Assembly (NCBI RefSeq): GCF_001020205.1
Contig: NZ_CP011663.1
Coordinates: forward strand, 682,001 to 746,000
Reading direction: 5' to 3'
From: Clostridium sporogenes
GTDB taxonomy: Bacteria > Bacillota > Clostridia > Clostridiales > Clostridiaceae
Length of the DNA: 64,000 nucleotides
Numbering within the stretch: the stretch's first letter is position 1; each line of letters opens with the position of its first letter. This document shows, in pieces, positions 8,655 through 16,456 of this stretch. A model generated the notes under the pieces. It was not told the DNA's origin. It searched no databases and worked only from the letters and a program-made list of their open reading frames with translations. The position numbers were made by a program, and so were the translations under genes.

Positions 8655-9248
8655 TTATAACTTTTTTAAAATTTCATGAATATATATTTCTCCTTTTTCC
8701 ACAATGTCAAATTCTCCGTTGGAAAAACACCATGAAGCCATAAATCCTCTTACAAAACTTTCTAAATATAAAAATATTTCATCTGCTGTTTGTTTTGTTT
8801 CAAATACCTTTTGGTTAATACCTTCTAAAATTAATAGTTTTAAGTCTTTTGTAAATCCTCGTCTTTCAAAATGTTTGCTATCTTCTGATATACTTTCTGT
8901 TAAATTAGTTATATAAGCCCGACATGTCATTTCATGTCCAGCGTGATTAGTAAACATAAGTTCTGATATAAGGAATTTTTCTATTTTATCCTTAATACTC
9001 ATATTTTTATTTTTTGAAATTAATTTTTCATATTGTTCTAGAACGAATTTATCCATATCGGAATAGTAACTTTCTTTTATAATATCTTCTTTGGATTTAT
9101 AATGAACATAAAAAGTACCCTTTGCAACTCCAGCTTTTTCGCATATTTGGCTTATGGTAACATTGTTATATCCTTTTTCTTTAATTAGTTCAATAGCGGT
9201 TTCAAAAACCTTGTTTTTAGTAAGAATAGCTTTTTCTTTTCTTAACAT
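8655..9248 (-). CDS. TetR/AcrR family transcriptional regulator
   Basis: 197 residues. The N-terminal DNA-binding domain is typical: VFETAIELIKEKGYNNVTISQICEKAGVAKGTFYVHYKSKEDII, with the TetR recognition helix GVAKGTFYVHYKSK at about residues 40-53. The remaining helices form the ligand-binding half. ATG 9248 has the RBS GAAAGGA. It is divergent from the YciI-like gene at 9353, with a large palindrome overlapping the intervening promoter start site, so it most likely represses that gene and itself. The inducing ligand is unknown. Confidence 0.93.
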   Translation of the reverse strand: MLRKEKAILTKNKVFETAIELIKEKGYNNVTISQICEKAGVAKGTFYVHYKSKEDIIKESYYSDMDKFVLEQYEKLISKNKNMSIKDKIEKFLISELMFTNHAGHEMTCRAYITNLTESISEDSKHFERRGFTKDLKLLILEGINQKVFETKQTADEIFLYLESFVRGFMASWCFSNGEFDIVEKGEIYIHEILKKL

Positions 9249-9261
9249 ATTTATTCCTTTC

Positions 9262-9290
9262 TTGACGGGTTTTCATTGTAAGTGTATAAT
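9262..9290 (+). promoter_or_regulatory. Sigma-A promoter for the YciI-like gene
   Basis: TTGACG (9262-9267), 17-base spacer, TATAAT (9285-9290). It drives the gene starting at 9353; the operator begins at the next base. Confidence 0.85.
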
Positions 9291-9319
9291 AATGACTGTA
9301 GTCACTGACTATGGTCATT
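9291..9319. promoter_or_regulatory. TetR operator, double palindrome
   Basis: Two 14-base half-sites, AATGACTGTAGTCA and TGACTATGGTCATT, are inverted about a single central base (12 of 14 positions match). Each half is itself a near palindrome of the form TGACTnnRGTCA, so two repressor dimers could bind side by side. It covers the predicted transcription start of the 9353 gene and lies within the divergent region of the TetR gene. Confidence 0.85.
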
Positions 9320-9352
9320 ATTATAATAAACTATTTAAAGGAGAAAATCAAC

Positions 9353-9637
9353 ATGTTTATAGTAACTCTTACATACATAAAACCTATTACGGAAGTGGAA
9401 AAATATTTGCCTAATCATATATTATTTCTAGACAAGTATTATAATTCAGAAAAATTTATTTGTTCTGGAAGAAAAAATCCACGTACAGGTGGAATTATTC
9501 TTTGTAATGCTGAAGACATTAATGAAGTTAATTCTATACTAAGTGAAGACCCCTTTTACAAAGAAAAAATCGCTAGTTATGAAATTATAGAATTTATTCC
9601 CAGCAAATATGCGACCAATTTCAAATATTTTATTTAA
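9353..9637 (+). CDS. YciI-like (YCII) domain protein
   Basis: 94 residues. It has the ferredoxin-like YCII pattern: an N-terminal strand FIVTLTYI, a conserved His in LPNHILFLDKYY (about 22), GGIILCNAEDINEVNSILSEDPFYKE and a terminal strand YEIIEFIP. Members include small dehydrochlorinase or isomerase-like enzymes, but most have no known reaction. ATG 9353 is chosen for its RBS AAAGGAGA; an earlier in-frame ATG at 9311 lies inside the operator. Controlled by the divergent TetR repressor, suggesting a role in response to a small toxic compound (inference). Confidence 0.85.
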   Translation: MFIVTLTYIKPITEVEKYLPNHILFLDKYYNSEKFICSGRKNPRTGGIILCNAEDINEVNSILSEDPFYKEKIASYEIIEFIPSKYATNFKYFI

Positions 9638-9691
9638 TGACAATGAAAAATTCACAGCTTGATTGATGATTTTATAAATAATCTTTAGGTT

Positions 9692-9730
9692 ATAAAATAA
9701 GGAAAGTGCGACGCACTTTCCTTATTTTAT
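9692..9730. terminator. Terminator shared by convergent genes
   Basis: ATAAAATAAGGAAAGTGCG pairs with CGCACTTTCCTTATTTTAT around one central base, an almost perfect stem with A/T flanks. It overlaps the stop codon of the purine permease gene on the - strand and follows the YciI-like gene on the + strand. Confidence 0.88.
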
Positions 9731-11145
9731 GCACTTGGTAGCATTATGAATCTTATTATAAACAATACAGCTAATATATAAACTATAGGATGTACTTCTT
9801 TGTGTCTTCCAGTAGCTACTTTCATTATTGGATAGAATATTATACCTGCGGCGATTCCGTTAGCTATACTATAACTAAAAGGCATAATTGCTATGGTAAA
9901 GAAGGCTGGAAGAGCTTCTGTAAAATCATCAAAGTTTACATTTTTAATGGAGCTTACCATTAACACCCCTACTATTACTAATGCTGGTGCAGTAGCTTCA
10001 GAAGGGGTTATTCCTACTAATCCGCTAAAGAATAGGGATAGTAAAAATAATATTCCTACTACTAAAGAAGTTAATCCTGTTCTTCCACCTTCAGCAATTC
10101 CTGCTGTAGATTCTACATAGGTTGCTGTAGTTGTAGTTCCAAACATAGAACTTACAGTTGTAGCAATAGCATCTGATAAAAGGGCTTCATTCATATTTTT
10201 AATTTTCCCATTTGGTAAAATCATATCTGCCTTTTGGGCTGTTCCTACTAAAGTTCCTATAGTATCAAATAAATCTACTAAACTAAAAGTTAATATAACC
10301 ATTATTATACTGGTTAAGGCTCCTATAAATCCAGTACCATTATGGCTTATAAGTCCATTAAAATCAAAGGCTAAAAATGTTGGTGCTACAGAAGCAGGAG
10401 TGCTTAATATTTTTAGTCCAGAAAGATTAGTTATTCCCATAGGTATTCCTATAATAGTAGTTATAATTATAGATATAAGCATACCACCTTTAACCTGTCT
10501 TGCTACTAATATTCCCATTAAACATATTCCAATAAGAGTTAATATAACTTTAGAATCAGAAAAGCTTCCAAAGCTAATAAGGGTTCCTGGATTGGAAACA
10601 ATAATATGGCCACTTTTTAGCCCTATTAAAGCAATAAAAAGACCAATACCCCCTGTTATGGCTATTTTCAAATTTTCAGGTAAAGCTTCTACTATTTTTT
10701 CTCTTATGGAGGTAACAGTAATAATTATAAATATAATTCCAGAGATAAATACGGCTGCTAAAGCTTGTTGCCAAGTATATCCTAATGTTAAACATACACT
10801 ATAAGTAAAGAATGCAGTAAGTCCAATACCAGGAGCTACAGCAAAGGGCAAGTTACCATAAAAGGCCATTATTATAGTTCCTATAGCTGATGTAATACAC
10901 ATACCTGTAAATACAGCAGCTACTACAGGATCATTTAAAGTAGAAAGCTTAGCTGCTGCATCTCCTTTTAATCCTAAAGAATTCATTCCAGAAAATTTTA
11001 GGATGTTAGGAATAACAAGTAAAGCATAGGCCATAGTAATAAAAGTTGTAACCCCAGCAATAATTTCTGTCTTTACATTGGTTTTGTTCTTTGAAAGTTT
11101 AAAAATTTTTTCAAATAAAGAATTTGTCTTTTGTTTTGATTCCAT
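9727..11145 (-). CDS. NCS2 family guanine/hypoxanthine permease (PbuG/AzgA-like)
   Basis: 472 residues, highly hydrophobic with ~12-14 membrane segments. Family signatures include an N-terminal EIIAGVTTFITMAYALLVIP, PFAVAPGIGLTAFFTYSVC (the NCS2 QNxGxxxxT-equivalent region of the AzgA branch), DLFDTIGTLVGTAQKAD and TTTTATYVESTAGIAEGGRTGL. It imports purine bases by proton symport. RBS AGGAGG precedes the ATG. A purine riboswitch with its own terminator sits in the leader on the same strand, giving ligand-dependent control and supporting the substrate call. A pbuG-type identity is likely, but pbuO-like substrates cannot be excluded. Confidence 0.93.
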   Translation of the reverse strand: MESKQKTNSLFEKIFKLSKNKTNVKTEIIAGVTTFITMAYALLVIPNILKFSGMNSLGLKGDAAAKLSTLNDPVVAAVFTGMCITSAIGTIIMAFYGNLPFAVAPGIGLTAFFTYSVCLTLGYTWQQALAAVFISGIIFIIITVTSIREKIVEALPENLKIAITGGIGLFIALIGLKSGHIIVSNPGTLISFGSFSDSKVILTLIGICLMGILVARQVKGGMLISIIITTIIGIPMGITNLSGLKILSTPASVAPTFLAFDFNGLISHNGTGFIGALTSIIMVILTFSLVDLFDTIGTLVGTAQKADMILPNGKIKNMNEALLSDAIATTVSSMFGTTTTATYVESTAGIAEGGRTGLTSLVVGILFLLSLFFSGLVGITPSEATAPALVIVGVLMVSSIKNVNFDDFTEALPAFFTIAIMPFSYSIANGIAAGIIFYPIMKVATGRHKEVHPIVYILAVLFIIRFIMLPSA

Positions 11146-11167
11146 TTTTGTCCTCCTAAATAATAAA

Positions 11168-11330
11168 CATAAAAAACTATCTAGGATATAAGTAAATCCT
11201 TGATAGTTTTATGCATATAAATATGTATATATAAATATAATATATAAAGGATTCACCCATAGAAAAGGTATTTATGGTACCTAAGTAGAGACTTCTGAAC
11301 CCTATTATCAGAATTATATGGATGATATCT
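11168..11330 (-). promoter_or_regulatory. Purine riboswitch with intrinsic terminator
   Basis: Read on the - strand. P1 is CATCCATA/TATGGGTG. Within it are P2 TTCTGA/TCAGAA with loop AATAGGG, the J2/3 core GTCTCTAC, P3 AGGTA/TACCT with loop CCATAAA, and J3/1 ending TCTATG. The base equivalent to position 74 reads C, the guanine/hypoxanthine type. The position usually A73 reads T. The expression platform is AACTATC(A)AGGAT paired with ATCCT(A)GATAGTT followed by T6 (11171-11210). It precedes the purine permease. Confidence 0.9.
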
Positions 11331-11347
11331 ATACAATTTTAATAGAA

Positions 11348-11376
11348 ATAATAACATTTAATAATAGGTAAGTCAA
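11348..11376 (-). promoter_or_regulatory. Promoter of the purine permease transcript
   Basis: On the - strand: TTGACT (11376-11371), 17-base spacer, TATTAT (11353-11348). The transcript start falls just before the aptamer P1. Confidence 0.75.
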
Positions 11377-11534
11377 TATTTATTTAAAGAAAAATTTAAT
11401 AAATGTTAACAAATAAAAGTAAAAAAGTAATTTTTATAATTATTAATTCCTATGTTATTAATGTACATAATTCTAAAAAAAGTACGAATTTTTTACATTA
11501 TTAAAATAAAATATTCAAAAATAGATAAAAAAAG

Positions 11535-11563
11535 TTGACTATTGAACAGATGTTCGATACAAT
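11535..11563 (+). promoter_or_regulatory. Promoter with operator in the spacer (GAAC-N4-GTTC)
   Basis: TTGACT (11535-11540), 17-base spacer, TACAAT (11558-11563). The spacer contains GAACAGATGTTC (11544-11555), an inverted repeat matching the Gram-positive SOS-box form GAAC-N4-GTTC, and equally compatible with a TetR-type operator. Drives the gene at 11606. Confidence 0.75.
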
Positions 11564-11605
11564 AGAATTGTAATAAAAATTATTATGAAATTAGGGGTTG
11601 AAAAA

Positions 11606-11869
11606 ATGAATATTTGTGAAGTGAAAGATAATTATAATTTATTCGTTAAAATTAATTATAAATCTGGTGATGACAAAATATTGAGCAAAATAAAAACTCA
11701 TTTAAACAATAAGGTATTAGGTGAAAGATATCTTATTGGAGGTGGAATTTTAAATAGAAAAGGATCAACACTAATTTTAAAAATAAATAGTATAGAGGAC
11801 ATAAAGGAAATAAGTAGTGAAAAAGATGTTAGCTACAAGTTGTTAGCAGTACCTAAAATATTAAATTAA
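11606..11869 (+). CDS. Small YciI-like protein
   Basis: 87 residues. The pattern YNLFVKINYKSGDD, GERYLIGGGILNRKGSTLILKINSIEDIKEI resembles the strand-Gly-Gly-strand-helix layout of YCII proteins, as in the gene at 9353, but the His is absent and similarity is modest. ATG 11606 has RBS AGGGG at 5-base spacing; an upstream ATG at 11585 has none. Its promoter carries an embedded palindrome, so expression is probably repressed until a signal appears. Function unknown. Confidence 0.65.
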   Translation: MNICEVKDNYNLFVKINYKSGDDKILSKIKTHLNNKVLGERYLIGGGILNRKGSTLILKINSIEDIKEISSEKDVSYKLLAVPKILN

Positions 11870-12061
11870 GCTATAATAAAATTAATTGAATTTTTACATA
11901 GGCTATAATATTTTTTATAATAAATAATAAAATAAATAGATTAAGGTATAATAAATATATAAAATTTATTATATCTTATTTTTTTTGAATCTATTGTCAT
12001 ATAATATTAAAGTGTTATAATTAACCTATATTCATATATGGTTATTTAGGAGGAATTTCAA

Positions 12062-12928
12062 TTGGAAAAAATTGCATTGATTACTGATACAACTAGTGAT
12101 TTACCAGAAGATATACTAGAAAAATATAACATAAAGCAGTTAGCTTTTAGAATAATATATAAAGATAGGGAACTAAAAGATAGATTTGATATAAGTTCTA
12201 AAGAGGTTTATGACAATCTAGAAGTAGAAGTTCCTACATCCTCACTACCATCTATGGAGGATATGGATAATCTTTTTACACAGTTAGAGGGAGAAGGATA
12301 TACCCATGTAATAGCTGTAGTTTTATCCAGTGGATTATCAGGAATATATAATGGAATGAAAATAGTAAGTGAAAACCATCCAAAACTTACAACATATATA
12401 TGTGATTCTAAATCTATATCCTTAGGTGAAGGCGTATTACTAATGGAATCTGCAAGAATGCTAGAAGAAGGTAAAAGTTTTAATGAAATAGTTGAAGCTA
12501 TTCCTAAAATAAGAGAAAGTGTTAAAACATTTTTTGTAGTTGGAACCCTTGAATATCTAAAAAAAGGTGGAAGAATAGGAAAAGTTGCAGGAACTATAGC
12601 AGAGCTTTTAAATATTAAACCTATAATTTCTATAGATAATGAAGACGGTAAATATTATACATATACAAAAGTAAGAGGAAGAAAACAATCTCTAGCCAAA
12701 CTTATAGATATAGCCAAAGAATTTTTGGAAAAGGGTAAATGTAAAATTTATGTTATGCATGGAAATGCAGAAGAAGAAGCTAAGACAGTTTTTGAAGTCC
12801 TTAAAAATTTACCTAATGTTACTTTTGCTATGCTTGGAGGATGTATAAGCCCAGTTTCAGGTGCCCATAGTGGTCCAGGGTTAGTGGGTGTTGCATGTCT
12901 TAGAGATATAGATTATTGTGGAAATTAA
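12062..12928 (+). CDS. DegV family fatty-acid-binding protein
   Basis: 288 residues, normal length for DegV. Signatures: IALITDTTSDLPEDI at the N-terminus, VPTSSLPSMEDM, VLSSGLSGIYNGMK, DSKSISLGEG, VVGTLEYLKKGGRIGK and LLNIKPIISI. In Firmicutes, DegV/FakB-type proteins bind a fatty acid for phosphorylation by FakA, feeding phospholipid synthesis; whether this paralog does so is inferred. The start is TTG, supported by AGGAGG at 12048-12053 with 8-base spacing. Monocistronic, with a terminator after it. Confidence 0.93.
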   Translation: MEKIALITDTTSDLPEDILEKYNIKQLAFRIIYKDRELKDRFDISSKEVYDNLEVEVPTSSLPSMEDMDNLFTQLEGEGYTHVIAVVLSSGLSGIYNGMKIVSENHPKLTTYICDSKSISLGEGVLLMESARMLEEGKSFNEIVEAIPKIRESVKTFFVVGTLEYLKKGGRIGKVAGTIAELLNIKPIISIDNEDGKYYTYTKVRGRKQSLAKLIDIAKEFLEKGKCKIYVMHGNAEEEAKTVFEVLKNLPNVTFAMLGGCISPVSGAHSGPGLVGVACLRDIDYCGN

Positions 12929-12999
12929 TTTAGATTTACAAATAAAAATATTAGTAAATTATCTAAGTAAATATAATGAAAAATTAAATAAATTAAAGG

Positions 13000-13053
13000 C
13001 CTTAATAATAAAGTAAATTTTTTTAAAAAAGTACTTTATATTAAGGTTTTTTT
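13000..13053 (+). terminator. Terminator after the DegV gene
   Basis: CCTTAATAATAAAGTA pairs with TACTTTATATTAAGG (one bulge) followed by T7. Confidence 0.8.
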
Positions 13054-13328
13054 GTGTTATAGTATAGCAGTTAGTTGGAAATATGGATTGAATTTGACCT
13101 AAAACTTGCGTTTATACACTTGTTTTAATGGCCTGTTTGAAGCTTTTAATTCATATTTAAAATTTATATAAATTTAGTGTTGATATTAATTTTGAATTTT
13201 AAATAATTAACATATATTTTTTAAAAATGCTATTAACAATTAATCATTTTCCATATATAATATGTTATGGTTGATGATTAGGAATTATATTTTGTATTAA
13301 AAATAAGGAGATAGGGGGGGCTGGTTAA
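13054..13328. other. AT-rich intergenic region
   Basis: About 275 bases between the terminator and the UPF0316 gene. Apart from the RBS just before 13329, I see no ORF, convincing promoter or hairpin. Confidence 0.5.
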
Positions 13329-13841
13329 ATGTTATCATATTATGCATTTATATTTTTTGCTAAAATTATGGAAGTGGCACTAATGACGGTTAGAACCGTT
13401 TTGATTACTCGTGGTGAAAAATTATATGGGTCAATTATAGGTTTTATAGAAGTAACTATATGGCTTTATGTAACTAGTTCTGTTTTAAGTGGAATTAAAG
13501 ATGACCCTATAAGAATGGTAGTTTATGCTTTAGGTTTTACTTGTGGTAATTATATGGGCTGTGTAATAGAAGAAAAATTAGCTATAGGCCTATTAACTAT
13601 AAATGTTATAGCTTCAGAATCAGATGGTAAAAGATTGGCAGAAATATTAAGAGATGAAAATGTAGGAGTAACCATGGTAGATGCAGAAGGGAAAATAGAA
13701 CAAAAGAAAATGCTTATAATACACGCTAAGAGAAAGAGAAGAGAGGAAATCATAAGAACCATAGAAGGTAGCGATATAAATGCAATGATATCTATAAATG
13801 ATATAAAAACTGTTTATGGTGGTTATGGTATAAGAAAATAA
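13329..13841 (+). CDS. UPF0316 / DUF2179 membrane protein
   Basis: 170 residues. Three membrane helices in the first ~90 residues are followed by a small soluble domain. Family signatures are FFAKIMEVALMTVRTVLITRGEK, the second helix with FIEVTIWLYVTSSV and GNYMGCVIEEKLAIG; the C-terminal half (VIASESDGKRLAEILRDENVGVTMVDAEG) matches the DUF2179 fold seen in YitT/UPF0316 proteins. Reaction unknown. Start ATG 13329 follows a G-rich RBS. Monocistronic, with a terminator downstream. Confidence 0.9.
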   Translation: MLSYYAFIFFAKIMEVALMTVRTVLITRGEKLYGSIIGFIEVTIWLYVTSSVLSGIKDDPIRMVVYALGFTCGNYMGCVIEEKLAIGLLTINVIASESDGKRLAEILRDENVGVTMVDAEGKIEQKKMLIIHAKRKRREEIIRTIEGSDINAMISINDIKTVYGGYGIRK

Positions 13842-13872
13842 AATATATTTTCATATAGACTTTTAATGATAA

Positions 13873-13901
13873 AGACCTTATGTTTATGCATAAGGTTTTT
13901 A
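13873..13901 (+). terminator. Terminator after the UPF0316 gene
   Basis: GACCTTATG and CATAAGGTTTTT form a stem with a 5-6 base loop followed by a T run. Confidence 0.85.
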
Positions 13902-14178
13902 TTTATAATTTGCATAATCTATATATAAACATATATAATAATCAAGGAAGAAATATTAAAGAAATTTTAATATTTTATTTAAACCCTATACATAGGGAAA
14001 TTTTATACTAGTATAGGTAAGTTATAATTGATGTAAAAAAACTTAACAAGTTGATTTGCTATTTGTTATATAAATTTAAAATTTTTATAGATTTAAATTA
14101 ATATAATGTTTAGTAGATAAACAAAAGATAAATAAATTTAATAATAAGTTTTATAAATATTATTAGTGAGGGATGGAA
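13902..14178. other. AT-rich upstream region of the LtaS-like gene
   Basis: About 277 bases with no ORF. No consensus promoter stands out beyond AT-rich tracts; presumably it holds the promoter of the sulfatase-family gene. Confidence 0.45.
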
Positions 14179-16089
14179 ATGGAGAGGGCTTTAAAGTTGA
14201 AAAATATAATTAAGAAAATAGTTATTAGAAATTTAGATATAATACTATTTCTGATCTTAGTAAGTTTAAAAGTAATGTTTTATGGGAAAGAAATATCTCC
14301 AGAATTTTTTAGCTATAAGTATATATTATTACCAGTTATAGCATCTGTAGGGGTATTATTAGGTATAGGCTATTTTTTACCAAAACATAAAAGAACTAAA
14401 TTTTTATATGTGTTAAATATAATAATTAGTTCAATAATTTTAGCAGATTTACTATATTACAGATATTATAAAGATATTATATCTATAGGAGCTATAAGAA
14501 ATGCCTTTTTATTAGGGGGAGTTGCCTCTAGTATTACAAGTTTGTTTAAACTTATGGATTGTGTGTATTTTTTAGATATATTATTGATTATACCTTTCCT
14601 AAAAGTGTATAGAAATATGCCTTATAAGGAAAATAAAAAAATTATAAGAATAGGTATGGGATCTTTAATATTAGCAGGAGCTGTTCTATTAAATGGTATA
14701 AATATATATAAATTATCAGTAGATCAACCGGGATTGCTGAATACTATGAGTAATAGGATATATATAACTAAGGTTTTAGGGAATGTAAATTTTCATGTTA
14801 TAGACGCTTATCAGTTTACAAAGAATAAGATAAACAATAGTAAAAAACTTCCGGAAGCTAAAGAGAAGGAACTAGTAAATACTTTTGAGGGGAAATCAGA
14901 AATACAGGGAAACAAATTAAAAGGTGTAGGAGAAGGTAAAAACTTAATAGTTATACAAGTAGAAGCACTTCAACAATTTGCTATAAATGCAAAGGTGGAA
15001 GGGCAGGAAGTAACACCTAATTTAAATAAATGGCTAAATAAAAGTATGTATTTTGATAATTATTTTTATCAAGTAGCAGCAGGAAATACATCTGATGCGG
15101 AATTTTTGTCTAATAATTCATTGTATCCAGCAGCTTCAGGAGCAGCTTATTATATGTATAGTGGTAATCAATTTAAATCATTACCAAGCACACTTCAAGA
15201 TAAAGGATACTATACAGCAGCTATGCATGGATATAAGGATGGATTTTGGAATAGAAATGTAATGTATAAAGCCCAAAAATTCCAAGATTTTTACGGGGAA
15301 AGTACTTATAATATAGATGAAGAAGTAGGATTAGGTCTTAGTGATAAATCTTTCTTTAATCAATCTTTGGAAAAAATGAAGACTTTTAAACAACCTTTTT
15401 ATAGTTTTTTAATAAGTTTAAGTAGTCATTTCCCTTATGATGATGTAAAAGGATACGGGGAATTTAATGTAGGAAAATATGAAGGTTCATTTTTAGGAAA
15501 TTATTTAAAGGGTATACACTATACAGATGCCCAATTAGGAATATTTTTAGAGAACCTTGAAAAAGATGGATATTTAGATAATTCAATTGTAGTTATTTAT
15601 GGAGATCATAATGCTATATCTAAAAATTATATACAAGAGTTGTATGACTTTGTAGGAGAAAAATCACCAAATGATTTAAAATGGTATGAACTTCAAAAGG
15701 TACCTATGATGATACATTTCCCACAGGATCAAAATAAAGGAGTAAATCATACTTATGGTGGTCAAATAGATTTATATCCTACATTGGCTAATTTATATAA
15801 TTTGCCTAGGAAATATATGTTAGGTAACGATTTATTAAATGTAAAAGAACCTAAAGTTACTTTTAGAAATGGATCCTTTACTGATGGAAGAGTTTTCTAT
15901 ATATCCTGGACAGGAGAATATTATGATATAAAAACTGGAGAAAAGATTACTGAAACAGAAGAACTAAAGGCTAAAAAGCAGGAAAGTTCAAAGGATTTAC
16001 AAAGTTCAGATGAACTATTAAATCATAATTTAATAAAGAAATTAGAAAGTGAATCAAAAGAGGAAGGGGAAAGTGAGCAAAGTAAATAG
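14179..16089 (+). CDS. LTA synthase family membrane sulfatase (LtaS-like)
   Basis: 636 residues: five membrane helices (about residues 10-205), a linker, then an extracellular alkaline-phosphatase/sulfatase-like domain. The metal and catalytic residues can be seen: Glu in VIQVEALQ (about 260), the nucleophile Thr in GNTSDAEF (about 303) and Asp-His in VIYGDHNAIS (about 476). This spacing closely matches polyglycerolphosphate lipoteichoic acid synthases, which transfer glycerol phosphate from phosphatidylglycerol. The C-terminal tail is charged (many E/K/S). ATG 14179 spaces better to GAGGG than the in-frame ATG 14173. A related role on another polymer is possible. Confidence 0.92.
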   Translation: MERALKLKNIIKKIVIRNLDIILFLILVSLKVMFYGKEISPEFFSYKYILLPVIASVGVLLGIGYFLPKHKRTKFLYVLNIIISSIILADLLYYRYYKDIISIGAIRNAFLLGGVASSITSLFKLMDCVYFLDILLIIPFLKVYRNMPYKENKKIIRIGMGSLILAGAVLLNGINIYKLSVDQPGLLNTMSNRIYITKVLGNVNFHVIDAYQFTKNKINNSKKLPEAKEKELVNTFEGKSEIQGNKLKGVGEGKNLIVIQVEALQQFAINAKVEGQEVTPNLNKWLNKSMYFDNYFYQVAAGNTSDAEFLSNNSLYPAASGAAYYMYSGNQFKSLPSTLQDKGYYTAAMHGYKDGFWNRNVMYKAQKFQDFYGESTYNIDEEVGLGLSDKSFFNQSLEKMKTFKQPFYSFLISLSSHFPYDDVKGYGEFNVGKYEGSFLGNYLKGIHYTDAQLGIFLENLEKDGYLDNSIVVIYGDHNAISKNYIQELYDFVGEKSPNDLKWYELQKVPMMIHFPQDQNKGVNHTYGGQIDLYPTLANLYNLPRKYMLGNDLLNVKEPKVTFRNGSFTDGRVFYISWTGEYYDIKTGEKITETEELKAKKQESSKDLQSSDELLNHNLIKKLESESKEEGESEQSK

Positions 16090-16120
16090 GTTCACTTCCA
16101 AATCTCAGCTTAATAACAAC

Positions 16121-16182
16121 AGGGCTATGTTAAGAAATTATTATACTAACATTATATTTTCTTAACATAACCCTATTTTTTA
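16121..16182 (+). terminator. Terminator after the LtaS-like gene
   Basis: AGGGCTATGTTAAGAAA pairs with TTTCTTAACATAACCCT (one mismatch), followed by ATTTTTTAT. Confidence 0.88.
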
Positions 16183-16203
16183 TAATATAACTAAATTCAT
16201 ATT

Positions 16204-16441
16204 CATAAACAGAGTTCTTGGCTTTGGAGGGAGTTTTTACTCCCTCTAAAGCTTATTAACAGACTTCTTAGGAGTTTTACTCCTTAGAAGTTGTTATCCT
16301 TTAGCAGAAATCGTTATCCAGGGACGTAACCGCTCTTTACTCCCACTTTAAAGAAAAGCAGAGAGTCCAAATCTTTGATTTGGTGCGAATCGCTTTCACA
16401 GAGTGCAATGGGAGTATTAGAGCGGTTAGTCATCGGATAAA
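16204..16441 (-). repeat. Dispersed structured repeat, copy 3 (full length)
   Basis: The longest copy (~238 bases), inverted relative to copies 1 and 2. On the - strand it starts TTATCCGATGACTAACCGC and ends CCAAGAACTCTGTTTATG. It holds a large stem in which AACCGCTCT and AGAGCGGTT enclose ACTCCCA/TGGGAGT, an internal hairpin CCAAATCAAAGATTTGG and two stems of the form AGGAGT...ACTCCT. A 7-base direct repeat ATATTCA (16199-16205, 16444-16450) flanks it and could be a target-site duplication, though in AT-rich DNA chance is possible. Confidence 0.85.
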
Positions 16442-16456
16442 TAATATTCAATTAGT

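Noticed and set aside
9893..10804. Open frames on the + strand opposite the purine permease gene
   Set aside because: Pro/Ile-rich translations with no RBS, fully antisense to a well-supported membrane protein gene; they are shadows of its codon pattern.
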